Below the pieces are notes generated by a model that had not been told where the DNA came from, did not search any database, and worked only from the letters and a program-made list of their open reading frames with translations. A stretch of 42,101 nt of DNA, from positions 1 to 42,101 of the forward strand of contig CANGAC010000004.1 of NCBI GenBank assembly GCA_947451425.1, written 5' to 3'. Shown here piece after piece: positions 25,341 through 33,409 of this stretch; within the stretch, counting starts at the first letter, position 1, and every line of letters begins with the position of its first letter. Source of the stretch: Bacteriovoracaceae bacterium (GTDB lineage Bacteria > Bdellovibrionota > Bacteriovoracia > Bacteriovoracales > Bacteriovoracaceae). Both the position numbers and the translations under genes were made by a program.

Positions 25341-26119
25341 TTCTTCTTAACCTCAATCCAGATCTTTTCAAGCTCAGTCTGCGGAGTCTCTTCGAGCTTT
25401 CTGCCCTGAGCTTTTACTGCATCTTCCACTTGCTTGAAGCGGTTGATGAATTTCCGGTTCGCATCGCGCAGGCAATTTTCCGGATCAATATCCAGATGCC
25501 TCGCCAGTTGGGCCACACTGAACAGGAGATCACCGATTTCTTCCTTCACTCTTTCTTTGTTGTACTTATTTCCGGGAGGAAGCTCTTCTTTCACTTCCTG
25601 CCATTCCTCTTCCACCTTGTTTGCGACCTGATGGTAATCGTCCCAGTCAAAGTTAACAGCAGTAGATTTCTTTCCGATATTAAATGCTGAGACGAGGGCA
25701 GGGGACTGAAGGAGCTTTTCATCGATCGTGTATTTCTTGGTGCCTTTTTCTTTTTCCTTGATGTCTTTCCAGTTGGCGACCACATCATCCGATCCGGTCA
25801 CTTTCACATCGCCAAAGACATGCGGATGGCGTCTCACGATTTTATCAGCAAGTACCTTGGCCACAGATTCAAGATTGAATCTTTTAGATTCAGCAGCGAT
25901 AGTCGAGTGGAGAAGGACCTGAAGAAGAACATCGCCAAGTTCTTCTTCCATGAGCTTCGGATTCTTAAGTTCCACGGCTTCCATGTACTCATAGGATTCT
26001 TCCAGGAGGTATTTCAGGAGGCTCTCGTGGGTTTGCTCAAGATCCCACGGGCACCCTCCCACCGGATCGCGGAGTTTTCTGATGACCTCTATACAACGCT
26101 CGAGTTCTGGATATTTCAT
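25337..26119 (-). CDS. mazG: nucleoside triphosphate pyrophosphohydrolase MazG
   Basis: 260 residues with a duplicated all-alpha NTP-PPase module. The first module has LRDPVGGCPWDLEQTHESL, LLEESYEYMEAVE and EELGDVLLQVLLHS (metal-binding ExxE and ExxD motifs). The second has VEEEWQEVKEEL and EEIGDLLFSVAQLARHL. It hydrolyses (d)NTPs to monophosphates, removing abnormal nucleotides and affecting ppGpp-related stress responses. No clear Shine-Dalgarno lies before ATG 26119, but the conserved N-terminus supports the start. It is head-to-head with ybeY with only 24 bases between starts, and coupled to coaE by ATGA. Confidence 0.94.
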   Translation of the reverse strand: MKYPELERCIEVIRKLRDPVGGCPWDLEQTHESLLKYLLEESYEYMEAVELKNPKLMEEELGDVLLQVLLHSTIAAESKRFNLESVAKVLADKIVRRHPHVFGDVKVTGSDDVVANWKDIKEKEKGTKKYTIDEKLLQSPALVSAFNIGKKSTAVNFDWDDYHQVANKVEEEWQEVKEELPPGNKYNKERVKEEIGDLLFSVAQLARHLDIDPENCLRDANRKFINRFKQVEDAVKAQGRKLEETPQTELEKIWIEVKKK

Positions 26120-26143
26120 AGGTCAAAGGATAACATAGGCCTT

Positions 26144-26677
26144 ATGAAGAAACCTACCCTCCTCACGGATTTTCATTCGACCGCGAAGCTTTCTCCCGCT
26201 GACTGGAAGAAACTCGAGGGGCTTATGGACCTCGCATCAGAAGTTTTTACTGATCTCATTGCAGCAAAACTCCTCCCCACCACGAAGGGCCAGACCTTTC
26301 ATGTCTCGCTTTTGATCTGCGGCGATGAAAGAATCAAAAAATTAAACCACGCTCACCGGCAGAAAGATAAAGTGACCGACGTCCTTTCATTCCCGGCGCA
26401 CGAAAGTCTCCGGAAACTCGCGCGCGCAGAAAACGATGTGTTCTTAGGAGATCTTGCGATTTCCATTCCGCAGGCCCGGCGTCAGGCAAAAGCGTTCAAC
26501 ATCCCGGTCTGGGATGAATTTATCCATCTCTATTTTCATGGCCTTTTACATCTGGTGGGATTTGATCACGAGATTTCTGCGCAGGAAGAAAAGCTCATGC
26601 AGAAGTGGGAAGACAAGGCCCTCGATCTGCTTTCGGGCAAAAAAAAAGGGGGCCCTAAGGCCCCCTCGAAAAAATAG
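26144..26677 (+). CDS. ybeY: endoribonuclease YbeY (16S rRNA maturation)
   Basis: 177 residues. The metal-binding motif HGLLHLVGFDH and the preceding DKVTDVLSFP are diagnostic. YbeY acts in 16S rRNA 3'-end maturation and ribosome quality control. The track ORF starts at 25820, overlapping mazG. I take ATG 26144 (MKKPTLLTDF) because it gives the usual length and avoids that overlap. The C-terminal tail (KKKGGPKAPSKK) is encoded by the A-run and GC stem of a terminator that serves the convergent subtilase gene, so the last residues may be dictated by the RNA signal. Confidence 0.92.
   Translation: MKKPTLLTDFHSTAKLSPADWKKLEGLMDLASEVFTDLIAAKLLPTTKGQTFHVSLLICGDERIKKLNHAHRQKDKVTDVLSFPAHESLRKLARAENDVFLGDLAISIPQARRQAKAFNIPVWDEFIHLYFHGLLHLVGFDHEISAQEEKLMQKWEDKALDLLSGKKKGGPKAPSKK
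26639..26665 (-). terminator. minus-strand terminator embedded in the 3' end of ybeY
   Basis: Read on the minus strand: GGGGGCC, loop TTAG, GGCCCCC, then nine Ts. It lies 15 bases beyond the subtilase stop codon and fully within ybeY coding sequence. On the plus strand the U-tract is missing, so it should not stop ybeY transcription efficiently. Confidence 0.88.
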
Positions 26678-26679
26678 AA

Positions 26680-28026
26680 TTATCTTCTTCTTGCAGGAAT
26701 CTTCGCCGCAGCTTCAAGAGCGCGCTTGAGACTTACGCGTCCACCAGAAACCATCTTGCCTTCGAAGGCCGGAACTTTCGTCACAGAATCGATGAGAACT
26801 TTCTTGAGGATCTCGCCTTTTACGTGAGGGAAGTAACCAACAACCATCGCCGCGACACCAGAAGTGTTCGGAGACGCCATTGATGTACCAGATGCCATCG
26901 CATACTTGTTCCCAATGATCGTTGAGTAGATGTCTGAACCAGGGGCAGCGACATCAACAGTTTTTGCACCGATGTTTGAGAATGAAGAAAGTCCGCCGGA
27001 ACTTGTAGTCGAAGCGATCGTGAGAAGGCTTGCGCTATCAAGGGCCGCAGGGATTTTAGGATCTGTATCGTTATCATGCCACGACATCGGTCCCCATGAA
27101 TCGTTACCGGCAGAAGCGATCACGAGAACGCCTTTCTTGCCGATTTCGTTGATCACGTCACGAACGACGTTATCGCCGTCCATTGGTGCTTTACCGAATG
27201 AACAGTTGATGATCTTCGCACCGTTTTTAGCAGCGTATTTGTAAGCTTCGACGATGTCAGAGTTGAGCTCATCAGAATCATCCGGAACTGTTCTGATCGC
27301 CATGATTTTTACGTTAGAAGCAACACCCGCGATACCGATGGCGTTGTTCTGAGTCGCTGCGATTGTCCCGGAAACGTGAGTTCCGTGCCAGTGAGAACCC
27401 ATGGTGTCCATCGTCGCGCGGCCTTGTGAATCTCTTACGAGAACGTTGATCCCGTGGATGTCATCGATGTAACCGTTGTTATCATCGTCTTTTCCGTTTC
27501 CACGGATTTCGCCTTTGTTTTCCCACATGATGTCTTTGAGGTCTTCGTGGTTGTGATCAACACCTGTATCAACAACGGCAACGATCACTTCGTTAGCTGT
27601 GCGACCAGGAAGTCCGCGGTACGCCTCATCAACTTCCATTCCGTTAGCTCCGGCAAATGCCCAGAGTTTCCCGGCCTGGGGATCATTGAAGTTAGAAAAC
27701 TGCATGTCGAACATGGTCTTCATTTTGAAAGAAACAGCATCGAGAGTTTCCATCTTTGGCATTTTTTCTTTGCCGGCGTAGAAGTCTTTTTCTGTGTAAG
27801 CGATAGATTTTTTCGCTTTGAGGCTGTTCTGGAGGGCAACGGCATCGCTCGTTTTTACGAGATAAAGGTCACCGAAAATCTGCTCAGAACCCTGAATCAG
27901 GGGAGATTTTACGAGAGACTGACCGGCCTTCATCTTGATGAAGAGGTGGTTTGGGTGAAAACGGCTTTCAGACGCTAAAGCGGTGAAGGCGAAGACACCT
28001 ACGAGAAATCCAATGGTTAGCTTCAT
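26680..28026 (-). CDS. secreted subtilisin-family serine protease (S8)
   Basis: 448 residues with a signal peptide (MKLTIGFLVGVFAFTALA), a short prodomain (~20-115), and a subtilase domain with D153 in VVDTGVDHNHEDL, H214 in HGTHVSGT, the oxyanion Asn in IASAGNDS and S382 in SGTSMASPN. DDDNNGYIDDIHG resembles a subtilase calcium site. It is probably an exported degradative or processing protease. The track start at 28149 is too far upstream; ATG 28026 begins the signal peptide and has AAAGGA ahead. It is divergent from the outer-membrane barrel gene, with 232 bases between them. Confidence 0.94.
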   Translation of the reverse strand: MKLTIGFLVGVFAFTALASESRFHPNHLFIKMKAGQSLVKSPLIQGSEQIFGDLYLVKTSDAVALQNSLKAKKSIAYTEKDFYAGKEKMPKMETLDAVSFKMKTMFDMQFSNFNDPQAGKLWAFAGANGMEVDEAYRGLPGRTANEVIVAVVDTGVDHNHEDLKDIMWENKGEIRGNGKDDDNNGYIDDIHGINVLVRDSQGRATMDTMGSHWHGTHVSGTIAATQNNAIGIAGVASNVKIMAIRTVPDDSDELNSDIVEAYKYAAKNGAKIINCSFGKAPMDGDNVVRDVINEIGKKGVLVIASAGNDSWGPMSWHDNDTDPKIPAALDSASLLTIASTTSSGGLSSFSNIGAKTVDVAAPGSDIYSTIIGNKYAMASGTSMASPNTSGVAAMVVGYFPHVKGEILKKVLIDSVTKVPAFEGKMVSGGRVSLKRALEAAAKIPARRR

Positions 28027-28258
28027 TTTATCTGGTCCTTTAGTTGAGTAGGAAACTCTGTTGAACACCCTATAAAAACTCATATCTGAAAACAACGGAA
28101 AAATCCTGTCTTTGGGGAGGTTTAGCAGAATGTGACAGTTCCTGCTCACGGGTGTGAAACCTTTACAAACGGGGGGCGGGGAAAGAACTTGCCTTGGTAC
28201 AATGTGTCAAGTGTTTGGATTGGTTTCCTTGGATAATGAAACCATAGGAATAGTTGTT
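28027..28258. other. divergent regulatory region with a 5'-leader hairpin
   Basis: 232 bases between the subtilase and barrel genes. On the plus strand TGGTTTC / GAAACCA (28221-28244, 7-bp stem, 10-nt loop) sits directly before the barrel gene's AGGA ribosome-binding site. A G-rich run (ACGGGGGGCGGGG) lies near 28178-28190. A weak minus-strand promoter (TTGTTT, 15 nt, TATAGG) lies about 45-70 bases upstream of the subtilase. No terminator is needed here. Confidence 0.35.
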
Positions 28259-29575
28259 ATGTTTCGAAAACTTGTATGGATGACATTGATCTTCTCCACC
28301 GGTGCATTTGCCGCCGATGGTGTCGTCAATGGTTACATTGGAGGCCTTTCCAATCAGGCGAGCTCCAACGTGGGAAATGTTCCGGGTAACCGCTACAACG
28401 GAAGTTTTGAATTCGATTATTACAACAAGCCCGTTTCAACTTACGAAAAAGAAAGCAGATTCACTTTCGCTTCCCAATACAACGATCAAAGTCTCACTCA
28501 GTACTCCCTCCAGGAAGCTTACGTCGGGGGCAGACTTTCCGAACAAAATTACTGGAAGGTTGGTCGACAGATTCTGACCTGGTCAGACGTCGATGCGAAC
28601 TGGGGTTTTGGTAAGCTCAACAACAGAAGAAACTTCGATTATTTCAATCCGGGCCAGGAAGGTCTGATTGGTCTTTCTCTCGAGAGACAGTCTTCCAACG
28701 GAATGAAGTACAGAGTTTTTGGTTCCCCAATCTACGCACCGGAACTCAACCCTGGTCTTGATATCAACAAGGGTGACAAGACGATCACCAGTCGCTCACA
28801 GTGGGGAAATCCTCCTGCTCAGGACACAACCATTCCCGGTGGCGCAACTGTGCCGATCGAATACCGTGTTGATTACCCTAGTATCGGCAAAGTGATTTAC
28901 CGCTACACCGTAGGGGCCAATGTTGGTTTTGAAAACAAGCACTGGAAGGTTGATAACTTCATCATCCGGAAACCTGAGAACCAGATTTCAGTAAAAGTGG
29001 ACGCAAAACTCAACACGATTGAGCAAGTGGTGAAGGCAAACGTTCGCCCTCAGTTCTACTACCACGATGTCTACGGAACGACGGTCAAGTGGCGCAATAA
29101 AGATGTCGAAGTCTACGGTTCAGGTATTGCGATCCGCCCAAACACGTTTCCGGACGGAGACACCCAGGCGTTCCAATACACTGAGATTAAGACGGAAAAG
29201 AGACGTGAAGATTATGTTGGCGGCGGGATTTCCAAAACCAATGACCTTTATGGTATTGGTTTAAATTACGTTGCAAGACTTTCACCGTTTGACCGCCAGA
29301 AAGAACAGCTCGCCGAGGATCCTCGCTGGAACCAGGCCGTGAATGTGACTGCTTATCGTGCTCTTTCAAGTAAAGTGACTGTCTTCGGAGATGTGAAATA
29401 CGACATGCTGACAACTGACCGTCTGGTCATGGTGAAGGCGACGTATCTCATGACGAAGAACTTTCAGCTGATGGCCGGTGCAAACTCTATCGGGACACCG
29501 ACGAATGGTAAGTCTTATTGGTCTCCGTACACGAATAACGATTCGGTCTACGGGGCCCTGAGGTATATTTTCTGA
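28259..29575 (+). CDS. outer-membrane beta-barrel protein
   Basis: 438 residues with a signal peptide (MFRKLVWMTLIFSTGAFA, then ADGVVNG). The mature part is a run of alternating beta strands ending in the terminal signature VYGALRYIF with a C-terminal Phe, as expected for BAM substrates. The GRQILTWSDVDANWGFG-type block resembles DUF1302-like porins, but I am not sure of the family. The track start (28154) adds 35 residues before the signal peptide. ATG 28259 is preferred, with ATAGGA upstream. The stop overlaps the start of the large lipoprotein gene, so the two are probably co-expressed and may form a complex. Confidence 0.8.
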   Translation: MFRKLVWMTLIFSTGAFAADGVVNGYIGGLSNQASSNVGNVPGNRYNGSFEFDYYNKPVSTYEKESRFTFASQYNDQSLTQYSLQEAYVGGRLSEQNYWKVGRQILTWSDVDANWGFGKLNNRRNFDYFNPGQEGLIGLSLERQSSNGMKYRVFGSPIYAPELNPGLDINKGDKTITSRSQWGNPPAQDTTIPGGATVPIEYRVDYPSIGKVIYRYTVGANVGFENKHWKVDNFIIRKPENQISVKVDAKLNTIEQVVKANVRPQFYYHDVYGTTVKWRNKDVEVYGSGIAIRPNTFPDGDTQAFQYTEIKTEKRREDYVGGGISKTNDLYGIGLNYVARLSPFDRQKEQLAEDPRWNQAVNVTAYRALSSKVTVFGDVKYDMLTTDRLVMVKATYLMTKNFQLMAGANSIGTPTNGKSYWSPYTNNDSVYGALRYIF

Positions 29576-32220
29576 TGATGAAGTTATTGAATGCTCTTAT
29601 TCTGGCCTCGATGCTTCTCGTGCTCACAGCGTGCGGAGATCTCCTTGGCACGAAAGTCGTTCCGAAAGAAATTGATACCACGAGATTCCGCGCTGATTGC
29701 GAACTCGAACTCGACGCCTTTAAAAACATCCTTCACCAGAACATCAGCTCCCAGATCCGTTGCCTGGGTGCCAACCTCAATCTCTTCATCAAAGTCGTTG
29801 ATACGAACCGCCCTGGTTACATGAACCTCGATTCGTTTGAAGCTTACCTCCGCAATAACCAGACCGGGATCACTCCGGAAATCCTGAAGGCCCTGAAACA
29901 GGTCTACGAACTGAACTACCTCATCCGTGGTGAAGACAGAAAATACATCTCAAAAGACAACGTGGATGACGTGATCAACCTCGCGATCGTCTTTAACGAA
30001 CAGATGGCGCTGAACTTCGGACCGATCTTCCAGTCTGAGCAGGAAGCCACTTACTCGCTTCATAAGATTCACAAGTCCCGGGTAAGAGAAGCCGCTAACA
30101 AGATCATGGTTTCTCTCCTCCGTACGTTCAGAAAAGAGCGCGGTGGCCGGATTGATACTCTCGACATCCCGAAACTTCTCCAGTCATTCACCACGAAAGA
30201 CACGGAAGAAGTGATCAAGAAAATCGAGAAAGTCCTCTTCGTGAAAAAGGTCCTCCTGGGTGGCGAAAAATCTATCCTGACTCACGTGGAACTCGAGCGC
30301 TTCATGTTCTCTTTCCCGTACCTCGCGGAGATTGCTCTCGATGCCACCCGCTACAAGTACATTCTCCTTGAGCAGGAATCGATCCTCGCCATGCTCAAGA
30401 TGGACGTGGAAAACCTCACGGGTATCATTCTCAATCCGAAACTCGGAAACCGCGACTCGGAATATTTCTTCTCACTGGATGATGCGTACGAAATGGTCCG
30501 TATGTTCGTGCCGAAAGAAAGCTTCGACATCGACAAATTCCAGAACCTCATCGTCTACGGTAAAAAAATCATCATGGGTGGTAACGGAAAAGTTGTTCTC
30601 GGCGGAGACTTCAAGAACCTTCTTTATCACGCAGAAAAAATCCTCAGCATGGGCTGGGTCTTCCACAGAATGTACGACAAGTTCCGCGTTCCTCTTGAAA
30701 GTAAGCTCCCGGTTGCGATCAATTACAACCAGGCGATCGTCGCCTTCCCTGAGTACCCGAATGAGCTGAAGAAATTCATCCGCATCACTCAGAACTACCG
30801 CATGATGAAAGGGGAGTTTGAATCTCCTTTCTTTACACGGGAATGGCGCCGGAATCCCGACGCTGTTTTCGAGCTCGCGCTTTACGAATACGGAATTGAC
30901 CTGGTTTTCAGATTTGTCGATACGGAGCCGGATCAGAATCCGATCCAGCTCCCCTCTGCAGGAAATGCGCCCAAGTTCTGTGCTCCAGAATGGGGGACGA
31001 AGTTTTCCTACCCCGGAACAACCTTCACTCACGGCGTAGACCAGTTCCAGGTTCAGTGTCTTCTTAAGCGACTCGAAAAAGAGCTCATCGCACTTGACCT
31101 CCTGATGCCACAGAGAGCGATCAGCACCGCCGACACTGTTTCCCTCCTCGGGACTCTCTTTCAGTATCAGTCTGACGAAAACATCAACCCTACGACGAAG
31201 AAGGGGACCCCGACCCTCGACGTGAATGAAACCACCGAATTCGCCGTCTCCCTCATCACTTCCATTGGCATGGCCAAGGAAATGATGAAGAAGTACCGGG
31301 TCTCCTGTGACGCTGAGATGGATGATTTTGACCGCGTTTCACCTTCATGCTTCCGGAAAAATTTCCTGAAGTTCATGTGCCAGGATTATCGCCAGTATTT
31401 CCCACTGCTCTTCGACAGCCTTGGATCAGCGGCCTGTGACGTTCCGAACACAGATTACAACAAGGCTTATCTCGACATGACGATCAAAGCCGCGAGGACC
31501 TGCCAGAACTATCACGATGCGAATCAGAAGCCGACTGAGGAGATTTACTACTCAGAATCGGACATGTTCTCGATGCTCGTGGCGATGATGCACGTCGAGG
31601 CCACATTCCTCCGCTGGGACAAAAATAAGAATAACACTCTCGATCCCGACGAAGTGAATGATGCTTACCAGATTTATTCGTGGGCCCTCGATGGCTTCCT
31701 CGTCGATAAGCCTTCTTACATCAAGCTTTTCAAAAAACAGATTTATCAGTTCATGATTAAGTACGAAGAAATTCCGGATGAGAAAGATCCGAAGTCGATC
31801 GGAAAATTCCTGAAGTTCCTTGTGAACTTCAACAAGAAAGCTCCGGCAACCAGGAAGACCTTCGCGAGCGTTCTCTATGGAATTTCCGAGCAGAATAAAA
31901 AGATCCGCATCGCCAACGGGACAGAGACCTTTGATTGTAACTGGCTCCGTGACATGAAGTTCCCGGAAGAGCAGCCGCCGCACTCAGAACCAGTGACGAC
32001 GCCGACCGAGTCCCTCGCTCCGCTCCTGAATCTGGTTCAGCCAGATGGCGTTACTGAGTCTGGGGAAGAGAAGTTTGTTATTCCGAAGAACAAATGTATC
32101 GTCGAAGATGGCAAAGAATACTGCTCTGGCGAGGGCTTCGACGATCTTGATACTTCGACTTCAAAACCAGCGAAAAAAACCTGCCTCATCATCCTTGGCA
32201 AGACGATTTTCTGTTTGTAA
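29575..32220 (+). CDS. large lipoprotein with EF-hand-like repeats
   Basis: 881 residues with a lipobox at LVLTAC (Cys20). A canonical EF-hand loop, DKNKNNTLDPDE, lies at residues 682-693. Earlier regions repeat an EF-like pattern of helix, short Gly-containing loop with a central hydrophobic residue, and helix (about 76-92, 119-135, 187-203, 227-243, 333-349), mostly without a full set of calcium ligands. Several cysteines cluster in the C-terminal third, which ends with KKTCLIILGKTIFCL. It is likely attached to the outer membrane and calcium-responsive, but the function is unknown. The start could be 29575 or the next ATG at 29578; the first overlaps the barrel gene's TGA. Confidence 0.82.
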   Translation: MMKLLNALILASMLLVLTACGDLLGTKVVPKEIDTTRFRADCELELDAFKNILHQNISSQIRCLGANLNLFIKVVDTNRPGYMNLDSFEAYLRNNQTGITPEILKALKQVYELNYLIRGEDRKYISKDNVDDVINLAIVFNEQMALNFGPIFQSEQEATYSLHKIHKSRVREAANKIMVSLLRTFRKERGGRIDTLDIPKLLQSFTTKDTEEVIKKIEKVLFVKKVLLGGEKSILTHVELERFMFSFPYLAEIALDATRYKYILLEQESILAMLKMDVENLTGIILNPKLGNRDSEYFFSLDDAYEMVRMFVPKESFDIDKFQNLIVYGKKIIMGGNGKVVLGGDFKNLLYHAEKILSMGWVFHRMYDKFRVPLESKLPVAINYNQAIVAFPEYPNELKKFIRITQNYRMMKGEFESPFFTREWRRNPDAVFELALYEYGIDLVFRFVDTEPDQNPIQLPSAGNAPKFCAPEWGTKFSYPGTTFTHGVDQFQVQCLLKRLEKELIALDLLMPQRAISTADTVSLLGTLFQYQSDENINPTTKKGTPTLDVNETTEFAVSLITSIGMAKEMMKKYRVSCDAEMDDFDRVSPSCFRKNFLKFMCQDYRQYFPLLFDSLGSAACDVPNTDYNKAYLDMTIKAARTCQNYHDANQKPTEEIYYSESDMFSMLVAMMHVEATFLRWDKNKNNTLDPDEVNDAYQIYSWALDGFLVDKPSYIKLFKKQIYQFMIKYEEIPDEKDPKSIGKFLKFLVNFNKKAPATRKTFASVLYGISEQNKKIRIANGTETFDCNWLRDMKFPEEQPPHSEPVTTPTESLAPLLNLVQPDGVTESGEEKFVIPKNKCIVEDGKEYCSGEGFDDLDTSTSKPAKKTCLIILGKTIFCL

Positions 32221-32221
32221 T

Positions 32222-32238
32222 CTTCTGACATCAGAAGG
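32222..32238 (+). promoter_or_regulatory. inverted repeat overlapping the prfB ribosome-binding site
   Basis: CTTCTGA-CA-TCAGAAG, immediately after the lipoprotein gene stop. Its right arm contains the likely prfB Shine-Dalgarno AGAAGG, 9 nt before ATG 32248. There is no T-run, so it is not a terminator. Confidence 0.4.
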
Positions 32239-32247
32239 TTCAACTCC

Positions 32248-33400
32248 ATGGATGACTCGCTGCTTTTAAAGCTGGGTGATTTCAAATCCCAGTACCCTGC
32301 CGTTAAAGAAACTATCGATCACATTCGGAGGTCACTTTGACGTCGAACGTAAGGGTCGCCGTTTAAAAGAGATCGCAGACCTCGAGGCCCTTGATGGCTT
32401 CTGGAATGACACTGCCAACGCCGCTAAGATTCAGAAAGAAAAATCCCTCCTCGAAAATATTGTGAGCCTCTATACCGGTGTAAAAGCTCAGGCCGATGAT
32501 TTCGAAGTTCTCCTCGAGATGGCCCAGGACGGAGACGAAGGTTCAGCGACTGAAGCCATCGAATTATTTCCGAAGCTCAAAAACGAACTCTCTGAAGTAG
32601 AGAAAAAAGCTCTCCTCTCAGGCGAAACCGATGTGAACAACGCCATCGTCACGATCAACTCCGGCGCCGGTGGAACGGAGTCCTGTGACTGGGCAGGCAT
32701 GCTCCTTCGCATGGTCACGCGTTGGTGTGAGAAAAAAGGCTTCAAGGCGATCGTCACAGATTTTCAGTACGGCGATTCTGCCGGTATTAAATCGGCCACC
32801 GTCATCGTGAATGGAAATTTTGCTTACGGGCTTTTGAAATCAGAAATCGGCGTTCATCGCCTCGTTCGCATTTCGCCTTACGACTCCAATGCCAGAAGAC
32901 ATACATCATTCGCTTCTATCTTCGTGGCGCCGGAGGTGGACGACACAATTGAAATTGAAGTCCTTGATAAAGACCTCCGCATCGATGTTTATCGTTCCGG
33001 TGGATCGGGTGGTCAGTCAGTTAACACCACCGACTCCGCTGTCCGCCTCACTCACTTTCCCTCGGGAATCGTGGTGGCCTGTCAGAATGAACGCTCTCAG
33101 CTCCAGAACAAGGCAACCGCGATGAAGATCCTCAAGTCGCGTCTCTATGACATGGAGATGGCAAAGCGCTTTAAGGAACAGCAGGAACTCGAATCAACAA
33201 AAATGGATGTGGCGTGGGGATCTCAGATCAGATCCTACGTTCTTCATCCGTACAAACTCGTCAAAGACCATCGTACCGGATTCACTTCTTCGCAGGCAGA
33301 GACTGTCCTCGAAGGAGATCTCGACGATTTCATGAAAGCGTACCTTCAGTGGAAGAGCTTGGGTGGAAAAGCCGTGGATACCGGGAACGACGACCTATAA
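32248..33400 (+). CDS. prfB: peptide chain release factor 2 with programmed +1 frameshift
   Basis: RF2 ends translation at UGA and UAA. It is encoded as join(32248..32337, 32339..33400). The first 30 codons (MDDSLLLKLG ...) end in CTT TGA, where ribosomes must slip +1 to continue as DVERKGRR. The track's ORF at 32276 starts out of frame with the true N-terminus. The product is 383 residues, with the GGQ motif in GSGGQSVNTTDSAVR for peptidyl-tRNA hydrolysis. The codon-recognition tripeptide reads SPY in LVRISPYDS where RF2 usually has SPF. It is followed by lysS, 9 bases on, as in many bacteria. Confidence 0.95.
32326..32341 (+). promoter_or_regulatory. prfB: RF2 autoregulatory +1 frameshift site
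   Basis: CGGAGG TCA CTT TGA C: a Shine-Dalgarno-like hexamer, three bases, the slippery CTT, then the in-frame UGA followed by C. The spacing is identical to E. coli prfB. Low RF2 lets ribosomes slip and make more RF2. Confidence 0.95.
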
Positions 33401-33409
33401 AGGAAGATT

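Noticed and set aside
25820-26143. 108-codon upstream extension of ybeY
   Set aside because: It overlaps the conserved N-terminal half of mazG, and YbeY proteins do not have this extension.
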